A DNA stretch of 45,926 bases from an uncultured bacterium (GCA_903861715.1 CAIOVI010000038.1:1-45926); one strand, 5' to 3'. Counted from the stretch's first letter, positions 35,278 to 44,940 are shown. Made by a program: numbers and translations. Notes: generated by a model not told the origin, from the sequence alone.

Positions 35278-37986
35278 ATGGGTTTTTGGGGAAAAATGTG
35301 CTATACTTTCTTTGCAAAGTTAATGAAAAAAATCCTGATGAATTGGATTTTCAAAAACAAAAAAACACCTAGTGAAAAGCTGGCTTTTCTGCGTTTTTTC
35401 GAAAACAAAAAAGCCTCACAAGGAAAAAGAACCAAAGGGATTCTGTTGGCTTTCTTTTTGGTGAGTGGATTTTTGTTTTTTCAAACTAAGAATGTGAAAG
35501 CTGCAGATTCAAATTGTTTGTGTTTCACGGGAACAGTTGGAAACTCTGGCGGAGCCTCATCTTTCAAAAAATCAGGGGATCCTTTTAATGTTTCAGCTGT
35601 GTCCATTTGTCAAGCTCAATGTGCATCAAATGGTGCTAATGCTTATTGTTTCGATGCAAATTCTCTCACTTTCGCAACTGGTTGCGTGTTGGGAAATAAC
35701 GTGCTTACTACTTCTGCGAGCAGTGGCGCCACCCTTAAAACGACTGTTACGAACTCTGATCCGACTGCTAATCTCAGCACCACTGGAAAGATTAATAACA
35801 CAGAAACAGCCCAGGCCGTTTGTTCTGTCGGAGCTTCAACAGTCAAGTTGGATTTAGTAGAGGCTTTTAAGTGTATCCTTTATAGTGTGTTGCAAGGTTT
35901 GGGTTGGATTTTTGGGATTGTAGCTTCTCTTTTCCAGTGGGTGGTTGATCCAGTAAATATCTCAGGTGGAGCAGGAATGCTCAATAAGCCAGAAGTTAAA
36001 AATGTTTGGATCATGGTGCGTGACACCCTAAACATGACTTTCATCATGGTGCTGCTTTTTGCAGCTTTCTGCACCGTGTTTCAAGTGGACAAATGGAATT
36101 TGAAAAAAGTTTGGCTGAACATTTTGATCAACGCCTTGCTGGTCAATTTCAGTTTCCCAATTGCCAGAATTTTCATCGACATTTCCAACGTGGCGATGTA
36201 TTATTTCTTGAATCATTTGTTCACTGGCACTGGTGGTGGCAGTGGTTCAGCTATTATGGCTAGCTTCGGAGATCAGGCCAAGCTCGGAGTGTTGCTGAAG
36301 GCCGATGACTATGCCAAGGCAGATATGACCTATCTTTTAGCAGCAATCATCTTTACTTTTATTTTGGGATTGACTTTGTTGGTTTTGGCGGTGATGTTTG
36401 TCATTAGGTTGGTAGCACTTACTATTTTACTTATGTTTTCCCCAATTGGTTTTGTGGGCTTCATTTTCCCCGGGACCAGCAAATTTGCTAGTGATTGGTG
36501 GGACAATCTTTTCAAAAATGCTTTTTTCGGGCCAATCATGGTGTTCATGATGATGGTGGCGCTGACCATTATGAAAGCTGCACCAATTGAAACTTTTAAT
36601 GCTGCTGCCAGTGGCAACGTTGCAGCCTCGCAAGTAAACTGGATTGCTAAAGCAGCTTATTATTCAATTCCAATTATTGTTTTGTGGACAGCCATGGGGA
36701 TTTCTCAATCCATGGGAATCGCTGGGGCTTCGGCAGTCGTGGGGAAAGCTCAGGGCTTTGCTGGAAAAGTTGGCAGTTGGTTTACTACTAAGCCGATTGG
36801 TTTAATAGGAAAGGGAGCAAAAATGGGAGCTGTTTCTTCGGCCAAATGGGCTGAGCGTAATATTTTGGGAGAGAAACTCAGTCCAAGAGCCTGGATGGCT
36901 GCCTGGAAAGAGCGTGGTGATGAAGCTGAAAAAAGATTTTTGGGTAAAGCAACTGGAGGCGCTCGGGACCGTTTAAATATGATAATGGAAGGCGCTAAGA
37001 CAGATTATCGACAGCTTGCAATCGATAAGGGTGTTATGGAACGTCGGAAAGAAATGGCTGACTCAACAGAGCACACTTCTTATTGGATGAATAACTTGGT
37101 TGGTATGGTTGGTGAAGATTCTGATCGTGCCAGAAAAGACATCAAATCATTTATGGGAATTGCTTTTAAGAACAGAGATCAAGATGAGATTATGAAATTT
37201 GTTAGGGATAATTATACTAAGAAATTTTTGGCTGGTGGTAAATCTTTTAGTGAAATTGGCATAAAGGAGGACGAATTAGGTGTGAGTTCTTGGAATGTTG
37301 ACCAAGTCGTTGCAAGAATGTTAGAAGCCTCAAAAGAAAGCAAAAAGCAAGTCGACAAAACCCTGCTTGATTTAGGTGAGATAGCTGCTGGCAATGGGTC
37401 AGTTGGCTATGGCGGGGCTGATTATGATGCAGATGGCAAGTTAGTAGTAGCAGAGGACAAAGCTCAGCAGGCAGCTACGGTTGTTGGAAAACTTGCAACC
37501 ACGGGTGATGCTCAGGAGTTGGCTAGAAAAATTCATCGCAATAATATCACTGCTGAAATTCAAGAAGATGAAATTATAGATGGCAAAAAAACAGGTAAGA
37601 AAAGAGACGTTATGGTTATTAATCCTGAGTTTGATGAAATGGTTAGGCAGGGTGTCTTGACAACAGTTAAGGATCATGTGAATAGACATAATGGTTCATT
37701 TCTGGATCAAGTTGGAAGAGACGACCGTGCTTTAAAAGGTATGCGAGAACGCTTGAATAAATTGAAAGATATAGGAGGTGATGTATGGGATGCAGATGAT
37801 AGAAAAGTTCTTAAAAATCAGAAGATCACTGAAGAAGAGTACAGGAATGGGATGGCATGGGTTGATAGTATTGAGACTTTTGCAAAAACTGGAGCGAAGG
37901 GTGGACCCTTAAAGCCCAAAACAGAAGAGCAAGAAAAGCCTAAGGCTATCCTCGTTGATGCCAAAGGTCGCCCAATGAGTTCGTAA
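35278..37986 (+). CDS. VirB6/TrbL-like polytopic membrane protein with Cys-containing ectodomain and long soluble tail
   Basis: Signal anchor; SNCLCFTGTVGNSG...CQAQCASNGANAYCFD; several TM segments including IARIFIDISNVAMYYFLNHLF and LLMFSPIGFVGFIFPGTSKFASDWWDNLFKNAFFGPIMVFMMMVAL; ~450-aa charged C-terminus. Confidence 0.75.
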   Translation: MGFWGKMCYTFFAKLMKKILMNWIFKNKKTPSEKLAFLRFFENKKASQGKRTKGILLAFFLVSGFLFFQTKNVKAADSNCLCFTGTVGNSGGASSFKKSGDPFNVSAVSICQAQCASNGANAYCFDANSLTFATGCVLGNNVLTTSASSGATLKTTVTNSDPTANLSTTGKINNTETAQAVCSVGASTVKLDLVEAFKCILYSVLQGLGWIFGIVASLFQWVVDPVNISGGAGMLNKPEVKNVWIMVRDTLNMTFIMVLLFAAFCTVFQVDKWNLKKVWLNILINALLVNFSFPIARIFIDISNVAMYYFLNHLFTGTGGGSGSAIMASFGDQAKLGVLLKADDYAKADMTYLLAAIIFTFILGLTLLVLAVMFVIRLVALTILLMFSPIGFVGFIFPGTSKFASDWWDNLFKNAFFGPIMVFMMMVALTIMKAAPIETFNAAASGNVAASQVNWIAKAAYYSIPIIVLWTAMGISQSMGIAGASAVVGKAQGFAGKVGSWFTTKPIGLIGKGAKMGAVSSAKWAERNILGEKLSPRAWMAAWKERGDEAEKRFLGKATGGARDRLNMIMEGAKTDYRQLAIDKGVMERRKEMADSTEHTSYWMNNLVGMVGEDSDRARKDIKSFMGIAFKNRDQDEIMKFVRDNYTKKFLAGGKSFSEIGIKEDELGVSSWNVDQVVARMLEASKESKKQVDKTLLDLGEIAAGNGSVGYGGADYDADGKLVVAEDKAQQAATVVGKLATTGDAQELARKIHRNNITAEIQEDEIIDGKKTGKKRDVMVINPEFDEMVRQGVLTTVKDHVNRHNGSFLDQVGRDDRALKGMRERLNKLKDIGGDVWDADDRKVLKNQKITEEEYRNGMAWVDSIETFAKTGAKGGPLKPKTEEQEKPKAILVDAKGRPMSS

Positions 37987-38036
37987 AAAAAATAAAAGGT
38001 ATTTTTAAAATTTTTTGAATTTATATAAAAATAAAA

Positions 38037-39821
38037 ATGAATACCGAGGTGATTCAACAATTTATTAAGCAGGGTAAAGAAGCACTTGAGTTGGCTGATT
38101 TTGTGGATGCTTATAAGGCATATCGAGGTATTCTGGAAGAAAGTAAGGGGAGCACGCAAAACTTCTCAGGTGACTTTAAAGAGTTTTTGGCAAAACTTAG
38201 AATCTTAGCTTTTCCGAATTTATCAGATGAAGATTCGGCAGATATTTTGCGAAATAACTTTCTGGAATTATTGAAAAGCGGGATAGATTTGGATGGCGCT
38301 CTCACAGTGAAACTTTTTGGAGTGCCTTATTTGGTAAGAGATGATCTCCGTAAAGTGTTGAAAAATGCTTTGATTCAAAATCAGCAGAAAATTGGAATGC
38401 TCACAATTGGGCAGTGGATTCAAGAATTTGAAAAAATGTTTCCCGCAGCAACTCACGACCTTACTGCTTCAGTGCGTTTTTCAATCTCGCATCCCCAAGT
38501 CAGGATGCTTGATCCGAGAGATAGGGAAATTTTAAAACAATTTCTGCATAGTTATGATTATTTTTTGACTGTAACTTTACCTGCCACTGGAGCTTCTCTC
38601 GAACGATTGATGGCGGCGCAGCCAGCAGAAGTTAGTAGGCAAAATTTTGCCCTGCCTTCGCAAATCGAGCAGCACAGATTTGATCGAGACAGCAATTTTT
38701 CCAGACAAGTCTCGCCGCAAGAAGGAACAAGCGCCATGCATCCTTTGGAACAAATAACTTTGATGCAAGCTTTGAAGCTTCATGAAAAACTGGGTGAGCA
38801 GTCTATCACCAGCAATCCACTGAAGTTGCGCTATTTCCCAGCGCCGGTGCGATCTTCCATCAAAAATTGGATCACGGACTATCACGATGCCCTGGGCGCT
38901 GGCAAGCACAGCACGATTGATCGGGGAAACTATCTTTTTCATAGTGAAAATGGCAAGCGACTCACGCCGGCCGAGCGCCAAAAAATGTCTTTGGTGTTGA
39001 AATCTTTGGATGAAGAAACCCTGCTTGACATTGATGTTGATCGACAAGCGATTGTTTTTGAAGTTCCAAAGCCACTGCCATTCAGTGAAAATAGCTCAAG
39101 CGTCGGGGTTTCTAATTCAAGCAACTTCAGTGCAAATGCCAATCCAGAAGAAATTGCCCAAGCTCGCATCAGGCAGTCGCTCAATTTTTCAAATTCCCAA
39201 AATGCGACAGCTGGCAAAAATCAAGACGCCCCAGTCTTTGCGTTTGAGGACAGCGACTACGCCAATGTTTTGAGAACCAAAAATGGTAGTGGAGCAGAGT
39301 CAGCTTTTGGAAATTTTGCTTCTGAGAAAAAACCAGAAGTTGAAAAACCAGCTTTTGGGTCGCTGAGTTTTTCTTCAGCGCAAGAATTGCCAGTGGAAAA
39401 AAAGTTTGTTGCTCCAGCTCAAAATTCAATTGCCAAATTTTCAATGCCAGCGCAGCAAGCCAAAATTGAACCGCCAAAGGCTCCGCAAACTTGGAATTCG
39501 CCAGATCTCAGACAACAAAGTTCTTTTGTTGCCCCCACTCCTCCAGCTCAGCCAATTCAAACGCAACCAGCTCCAGCTCCAGCTCAATCAATTCAAACTC
39601 AGCCAGTTCAAACTCGGCCAGTGCAAGTTCAGCAAGTTCAGGTTCAGCAAATTCAAGCTCAGCCGAGGATGGTTGAGCCTCAACAAAGCGCTCCGATTGA
39701 AAAAAGACCACCGGTCGAGCCAAAAAATTATTCACCCTACATCATCACGCCTTTTCACAAAACAAATGGTGGTTCTCAAGATGGGCCAAAAATTAAGGGG
39801 AATACAGTGGATCTGAGCTAG
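38037..39821 (+). CDS. hypothetical protein with helical N-terminus and P/Q-rich low-complexity C-terminus
   Basis: C-terminal QPAPAPAQSIQTQPVQTRPVQVQQVQVQQIQAQPRM; 50 bp downstream of the VirB6-like gene. Confidence 0.7.
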   Translation: MNTEVIQQFIKQGKEALELADFVDAYKAYRGILEESKGSTQNFSGDFKEFLAKLRILAFPNLSDEDSADILRNNFLELLKSGIDLDGALTVKLFGVPYLVRDDLRKVLKNALIQNQQKIGMLTIGQWIQEFEKMFPAATHDLTASVRFSISHPQVRMLDPRDREILKQFLHSYDYFLTVTLPATGASLERLMAAQPAEVSRQNFALPSQIEQHRFDRDSNFSRQVSPQEGTSAMHPLEQITLMQALKLHEKLGEQSITSNPLKLRYFPAPVRSSIKNWITDYHDALGAGKHSTIDRGNYLFHSENGKRLTPAERQKMSLVLKSLDEETLLDIDVDRQAIVFEVPKPLPFSENSSSVGVSNSSNFSANANPEEIAQARIRQSLNFSNSQNATAGKNQDAPVFAFEDSDYANVLRTKNGSGAESAFGNFASEKKPEVEKPAFGSLSFSSAQELPVEKKFVAPAQNSIAKFSMPAQQAKIEPPKAPQTWNSPDLRQQSSFVAPTPPAQPIQTQPAPAPAQSIQTQPVQTRPVQVQQVQVQQIQAQPRMVEPQQSAPIEKRPPVEPKNYSPYIITPFHKTNGGSQDGPKIKGNTVDLS

Positions 39822-39873
39822 GCTACGAAAGTACAAAATTTTTACAAAAATACAAAAATACGAAAAAATAAGG

Positions 39874-39981
39874 TTGTCTTTGCGAAGATGTACTCATCTG
39901 ACGCAATCCAGGACTCCGTCATTTTGTCACGCTCTGGATCGCCACGGATTTTGAGTACAAAATCCTCGCGAAGACGAACAG
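39874..39981. repeat. family E intergenic repeat, copy 1
   Basis: tgtctttgcgaagatgtactcatctgacgcaatccaggactccgtc ... ggatcgccacggattttgagtacaaaatcctcgcgaagacga. Confidence 0.7.
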
Positions 39982-40372
39982 TAAAATGTAAATACAAAAT
40001 ACAGCAGGGCGCACTGCGCAATGTGCGGATGGGGGGGGGTGCGGAAATGCAAATAAAAATTAAGACTGCATCTTTTCAGTTGACAATTTGGCTGGAAAAT
40101 GCTAGGCTGGGTGTAGGTAGATAGGGCTGAAATGGGTTCGCAGGAATGCGGGCTTTTTATTTTAAGAAATGCAAATTATGCGAATATATGAGTATACTTT
40201 AATATGCGAATGATTCGCGTATGTGTAGATTTGCATCAGCGTTATAAGTGGGGTAATTTTTAAATTTAAATTATAAGTAAGAAGATAAATGCTAATGAAA
40301 ACTAGATTTTATGAATCATAATATTCATGATTCGTGAAAATTCGTTTATAATTAGCATAAATTAGTAATTAT

Positions 40373-41590
40373 ATGGCAAAGAAAAAAGTTCAAGATCAGC
40401 AAGACAGTCAAAGTGGACGCTTGGGGGAGTTTGGCAGCGCAATTATGCAAATCGCTCAAGAAAAAGGCATTTCCAAGGAAATGGTGATTGAAACCATTGA
40501 AGCAGCGCTTTCCGCAGCTTACAAAAAAGATTATGGCAAAAGAGGTCAGCGAATTCGCGCTGAATTCAGTGAAGTCCTTGGTGGGGCAAAATTTTTCCTC
40601 GTTAAAGACGTGGTGGATGAAACAACACGAGAATTTGCGGAAGTTTCTGATGACGAAACTGAAACAGAAAACGTTGAAGAAGAAATTGTGGAAGGTGAAG
40701 AAAAACTTCCTCGTTTTAATCCCGAGCGAGACATCACTTTGGAAGACGCCAAAAAAATCAAGAAAAAAGCAGTGGTCGGCGATGTGATTGAACTTGAACT
40801 TGAACCTCACAGTGACTATGGGCGCGTGGCTGCTCAAACTGCCAAACAAGTTATCATCCAGCGCATCAGAGAAGCTGAACGTGACAGCATGTTTGCTGAA
40901 TACAAAGAAAAAGAAGGCGAAGTTGTCAGTGGAACCGTGCAACGCATTGAAGGTCACAATGTTTATATCGATTTGGGAAAATCAATTGGCGTGCTGTTTC
41001 CATCCGAACAAGTGCAAGGCGAAAATTTGCGCATGGGACAACGCGTGAAAGTATATCTTTACAAAGTTGAATCTGATCCAAAAGGACCTGGCATCACCCT
41101 GAGTCGCACGCATCCTGAAATGGTGCGCAAGCTTTTTGAATTGGAAGTGCCGGAAATTTTCACGGGCACAGTGCAAATCAAGGCCATTGCCAGAGAAGCC
41201 GGAGCTCGCAGCAAGATTGCGGTGGCTTCCAGCGAAGATGGCATTGATCCAATTGGATCTTGCGTCGGGCAGAAAGGCACTCGCGTGCAAGCCGTGATTG
41301 ATGAACTTGGTGGCGAAAAAATTGACATCATTTTGTGGAATGAAAAACCAGAAAAATTTATTGCCGCTGCGATTAGTCCAGCCAAAGTGGTGGATGTGAA
41401 GCTTGACGCTGAACGCAAAGAAGCCAAGGTGACCGTGCCAGAAGATCAATTGTCGCTGGCTATCGGCAAACAAGGTCAGAACGTGCGTCTGGCCGCCAAA
41501 TTGGTTGGTTGGAAAATTGATGTGTTGGGAGCAAAAGTTGTTGCTCCAGTTGAAGAGGCTGCCACAGAAAGCGGAGAAGCTGAGGAATAA
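40373..41590 (+). CDS. nusA: transcription termination/antitermination factor NusA
   Basis: ISKEMVIETIEAALSAAYKKDYG, GPGITLSRTHPEMVRKLFELEVPEIFTGTVQIKAIAREAGARSKIAVAS, DPIGSCVGQKGTRVQAVIDELGGEKIDIILW. Confidence 0.96.
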   Translation: MAKKKVQDQQDSQSGRLGEFGSAIMQIAQEKGISKEMVIETIEAALSAAYKKDYGKRGQRIRAEFSEVLGGAKFFLVKDVVDETTREFAEVSDDETETENVEEEIVEGEEKLPRFNPERDITLEDAKKIKKKAVVGDVIELELEPHSDYGRVAAQTAKQVIIQRIREAERDSMFAEYKEKEGEVVSGTVQRIEGHNVYIDLGKSIGVLFPSEQVQGENLRMGQRVKVYLYKVESDPKGPGITLSRTHPEMVRKLFELEVPEIFTGTVQIKAIAREAGARSKIAVASSEDGIDPIGSCVGQKGTRVQAVIDELGGEKIDIILWNEKPEKFIAAAISPAKVVDVKLDAERKEAKVTVPEDQLSLAIGKQGQNVRLAAKLVGWKIDVLGAKVVAPVEEAATESGEAEE

Positions 41591-41599
41591 GCTTTGAAA

Positions 41600-41741
41600 A
41601 GATACAATAACCAAGAAACAAACACCAAACAAAATTCAATAATCAAAACTCAAATATTCAAACCGTTTGTATTTTTGGATATTGGAAGTTGGAACTTGGA
41701 ACTTGCTTGGTTATTGTATCTTGTATCTTGGTTATTTTAAA
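41600..41741. repeat. family A intergenic palindrome, copy 5
   Basis: agatacaataaccaagaaacaaacaccaaacaaaattcaataatcaaaactc ... cttgcttggttattgtatcttgtatcttggttat. Confidence 0.8.
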
Positions 41742-41766
41742 TTAATAATTAATTTAAACTAAAATT

Positions 41767-42303
41767 ATGGATCTTTGGCATGGAGTTTCAAGGGGAAAAA
41801 ATGTCCCTGAAAATTTAAATGTTATTATTGAAATCTCGAAGGGTTCAAAAAATAAATATGAAATCGACAAGGAAACGGGATTGATTAAGCTTGATCGAGC
41901 CATGAAAACCGCGCAGGATTATCCTTTCGACTATGGCTTCGTCCCTCAGACTCTTTGGGAGGATGGAGATGCTTTGGATGTGGTTGTTTTGGCAACTTAT
42001 CCACTGGCTACTGGAATTTTGGTTGAAGTTCGCCCAGTTGGCGTGGCACTTATGACTGACAGCGGAGAAAGTGACTATAAAATTATTGCGGTGCCAAAAA
42101 GTGATCCTCGTTGGGATGAGGTAAGAGATCTTAGTGATGTTAATCAATATACCCTAAAAGAAATTAAGCACTTCTTTGAAACTTATAAAACAATCGATAA
42201 TAAAATTGTGGAAATTAGTGCCTTTGAAGACAAAAAGTCAGCTTTTGCAGCGATTGAAAAAGCCATTGCTTTATATGAAGAGAAATTTCCAGTAAAAAAA
42301 TAG
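41767..42303 (+). CDS. ppa: inorganic pyrophosphatase
   Basis: NVIIEISKGSKNKYEIDKETGLIKLDRAMKTAQDYPFDYGFVPQTLWEDGDALDVVVLATYPL. Confidence 0.94.
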   Translation: MDLWHGVSRGKNVPENLNVIIEISKGSKNKYEIDKETGLIKLDRAMKTAQDYPFDYGFVPQTLWEDGDALDVVVLATYPLATGILVEVRPVGVALMTDSGESDYKIIAVPKSDPRWDEVRDLSDVNQYTLKEIKHFFETYKTIDNKIVEISAFEDKKSAFAAIEKAIALYEEKFPVKK

Positions 42304-42350
42304 AGTATAACGCTCGGCAATATTAAATTGGCTTACTTATTATCAAAAAA

Positions 42351-42405
42351 CGTTGGAGGCTCGACCTCCACAATGGAGGTCGAGCCTCCTTGCAACTGGC
42401 AACGA
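42351..42405. repeat. family B palindrome, copy 3 (inverted, compensatory variant)
   Basis: GGAGGCTCGACCTCCA-caa-TGGAGGTCGAGCCTCC then TTGCAACTGGCAACG. Confidence 0.9.
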
Positions 42406-42443
42406 AATTTGTGGTGACGGAAATTATTAAAATATTACAAATT

Positions 42444-43739
42444 ATGATTACATCAGAAATTAAAAAACTCCCGAATTCTCAGGTTGAAGTGACAGTTTCA
42501 GTTGCTTGGGACCAGTGGGAAAAATATCTGGACGTGGCAGCCAAGGAATATTCTCAAGAAATCAAGATTGAAGGTTTTCGTCCTGGCAAGGCGCCAAAAA
42601 ACATGGTTGAGCAGAAAGTTGGCAAAGGGGCGTTGCTTGAAGCAGCGGCTCAAACAGCGCTGCGAGAGACTTGGGCCAAGGTTTTGGAAGAACAAAAAAT
42701 TCAGGCGATTGGCAATCCAAAGGCTGAGCTGACTAAGTTGGCTGAGGGAAATGCTTTGGAATACAAAATTGTGACAGCGGTGATTCCAACTTTGACGCTC
42801 AAACCTTGGCGCAAAGCGATGGAAAAAATCAATAAAGTGCATGCCAAACAAGATGCGACTGTCTCAGAAAAAGAAATTGACAAAGAATTGGAAGATATTG
42901 CCAAAAGTCGCGTGCAGCATGTCACAGTTGAGCGTGAGGCTCAAGATGGTGATAATGTCATTTTGGACTTCACTGTCAAACAAGGTGGCGTGCCAATTGA
43001 AAATGGCACTAGCAAAAATCATCCACTCATTTTGGGTCGGGGTGTTTTCATCCCTGGTTTTGAAGAAAATGTCCTTGGCATGAAAGCCGGAGAGGAAAAG
43101 GAATTTGAACTGACCTTTCCAGTGGAATATCACGCCAAAAATTTGGCTGGCAAGCCAGCGCAATTTGAGGTTAAGGTGAGCGAAGTGCAAGAGCGAAAAT
43201 CGCCAGAACTTAGCGATGAGTTTGCGCGTTCACTCGGGAAATTCAAAGATTTGGCCGAGATGCGCAAAAATGTGGCCGAAGGTATGACTGAAGAAAGAAA
43301 GCATGAACTGAAAGAAAAAAAACGCACTGAGTATATTGAGGCTTTGATTGAGTTTTCCGAGGTGGAATTGCCAGAAATTTTGGTGCACGAAGAATTGCAC
43401 AAGATGATTGGCGAATTTGAAATGCAATTGCAGGGCATGGGGATGACTTTTGAGCAATATCTGGCTCAAATCAAAAAAAGCGTGGATGAACTTGAAAAAG
43501 AGTGGGAACCGCAAGCCATCAAAAGAGTCAAAGCCGCCCTGGCCTTGGAAGAAGTTGTCAAATCTGAAGAAATCAGTGTGCCATCGGAAGAAGTGGAAGC
43601 GGAAATGAACAAAACCTTGGCCCAATACAAAAAAGTCAAAGACATTGAAAAGAATGTTGACCTTTCCAAATTGTATGACTATGTGAAAGGCACGATGTTA
43701 AATGAGAAAGCGCTGGAATTGTTTGAGTCGATTAAATAA
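42444..43739 (+). CDS. tig: trigger factor
   Basis: GFRPGKAPKNMVEQKVGKGALLEAA, FKBP-like DGDNVILDFTVKQGG; start taken at MITSEIKKLPNSQVEV within ORF 42390..43739. Confidence 0.94.
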   Translation: MITSEIKKLPNSQVEVTVSVAWDQWEKYLDVAAKEYSQEIKIEGFRPGKAPKNMVEQKVGKGALLEAAAQTALRETWAKVLEEQKIQAIGNPKAELTKLAEGNALEYKIVTAVIPTLTLKPWRKAMEKINKVHAKQDATVSEKEIDKELEDIAKSRVQHVTVEREAQDGDNVILDFTVKQGGVPIENGTSKNHPLILGRGVFIPGFEENVLGMKAGEEKEFELTFPVEYHAKNLAGKPAQFEVKVSEVQERKSPELSDEFARSLGKFKDLAEMRKNVAEGMTEERKHELKEKKRTEYIEALIEFSEVELPEILVHEELHKMIGEFEMQLQGMGMTFEQYLAQIKKSVDELEKEWEPQAIKRVKAALALEEVVKSEEISVPSEEVEAEMNKTLAQYKKVKDIEKNVDLSKLYDYVKGTMLNEKALELFESIK

Positions 43740-43783
43740 CCCCGATGCGAACCTACGAATGAAATACGAATCTACGAACGATT

Positions 43784-43890
43784 CTTTTCCCTCCTTTAGA
43801 AAAGGAGGGCTAGGGAGGATTTGTAAGGCTAACTTATACAAAGAAAGCTTTTCAAATCTCACCCAACCTCTCTTTTCTAAAGAGAGGAGT
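43784..43890. repeat. family C palindromic element, copy 2
   Basis: CCCTCCTTTAGAAAAGGAGGGCTAGGGAGGATTTG ... CAAATCTCACCCAACCTCTCTTTTCTAAAGAGAGG. Confidence 0.8.
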
Positions 43891-43945
43891 AGTATAATTT
43901 TGAAGATTCGTAAATGTTTCGTAATTTCGTATCGGTATAAAATTT

Positions 43946-44530
43946 ATGAACAGTCAATATCTCATTCCTACGGTTATCGAAAAAACCAATTACGGTGAAC
44001 GGGCTTATGATATCTATTCGCGCTTGCTCAAGGACCGAATTATTTTTTTGGGAACAGCGATTGATGACGGCGTGGCTAATGCTGTTATTGCGCAGCTGCT
44101 CTTTTTGGAACAACAAAATTCCAAAGACGATATCAAACTTTACATTAATTCACCTGGCGGCTCAGTCAGCAGCGCGCTGGCGATTTATGACACGATGCAA
44201 TATGTCAAAGCTGATGTGCAAACCATCTGCGTGGGCTTGGCAGCTTCGGCAGCCTCACTGCTTTTGTCAGCTGGAAAGAAAGGCAAGCGCATGATTTTGC
44301 CAAATGCCGAGGTGATGATTCATCAAGTGTTGGGTGGAACCAGCGGTCAAGCTTCAGACATCGACATTCATGCCAAACATATTCTGAAAACCAAAGAACG
44401 TTTGAACAAAATTTTGGCCAAGCACACTGGTCAAACAATTTCCAAAGTTGAAAAAGACACTGACCGAGACTATTTCATGAGCGCTCAAGAAGCAGTGAAA
44501 TATGGGATTGTAGATAAAATTATTAACTAA
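43946..44530 (+). CDS. clpP: ATP-dependent Clp protease proteolytic subunit
   Basis: [85 protein letters not shown]. Confidence 0.97.
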   Translation: MNSQYLIPTVIEKTNYGERAYDIYSRLLKDRIIFLGTAIDDGVANAVIAQLLFLEQQNSKDDIKLYINSPGGSVSSALAIYDTMQYVKADVQTICVGLAASAASLLLSAGKKGKRMILPNAEVMIHQVLGGTSGQASDIDIHAKHILKTKERLNKILAKHTGQTISKVEKDTDRDYFMSAQEAVKYGIVDKIIN

Positions 44531-44561
44531 AAGTTATAACGTTCATAACGTGGAATGCCTT

Positions 44562-44657
44562 TCGTCATCGCGAGAATTTTGTAATCAAAATTCGTGGCGA
44601 TCCAGAACTCAGCATTGCCCTGGATTGCCACGAATGATTACATCCTCGCAATGACGG
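44562..44657. repeat. family E intergenic repeat, copy 2
   Basis: cgtcatcgcgagaattttgtaatcaaaattcgtggcgatccag ... ctggattgccacgaatgattacatcctcgcaatgacg. Confidence 0.75.
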
Positions 44658-44724
44658 GGAGAGTTATAAAGGTATAAAATAGAAAGTTCATAACGTTTGT
44701 AATATGACAAACTTCAGAAAGAAA

Positions 44725-44757
44725 AATACCCAAGCGTAAAAGCGAGGGTATTTTTTT
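44725..44757 (+). terminator. terminator-like hairpin
   Basis: AAAAATACCC ... GGGTATTTTTTTT. Confidence 0.6.
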
Positions 44758-44774
44758 TGAATGTCAGCGAAAGG

Positions 44775-44882
44775 GTTTTTCCTCTCTTTAGAAAAGAGAG
44801 GTTAGGAGAGATTTGAAAAATTTTCTTTGTATGAGGCAGTCTTTCGAATCCCCCTCAATCCCCCTTTTCCAAAAGGGGAAAG
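44775..44882. repeat. family C palindromic element, copy 3
   Basis: TTTCCTCTCTTTAGAAAAGAGAGGTTAGGAGAGATTTG ... CGAATCCCCCTCAATCCCCCTTTTCCAAAAGGGG. Confidence 0.8.
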
Positions 44883-44940
44883 GAAATACATAGTTGGATT
44901 TGAAATTATTGGTTATTGTATATTGGCTATTGATTTTTGT

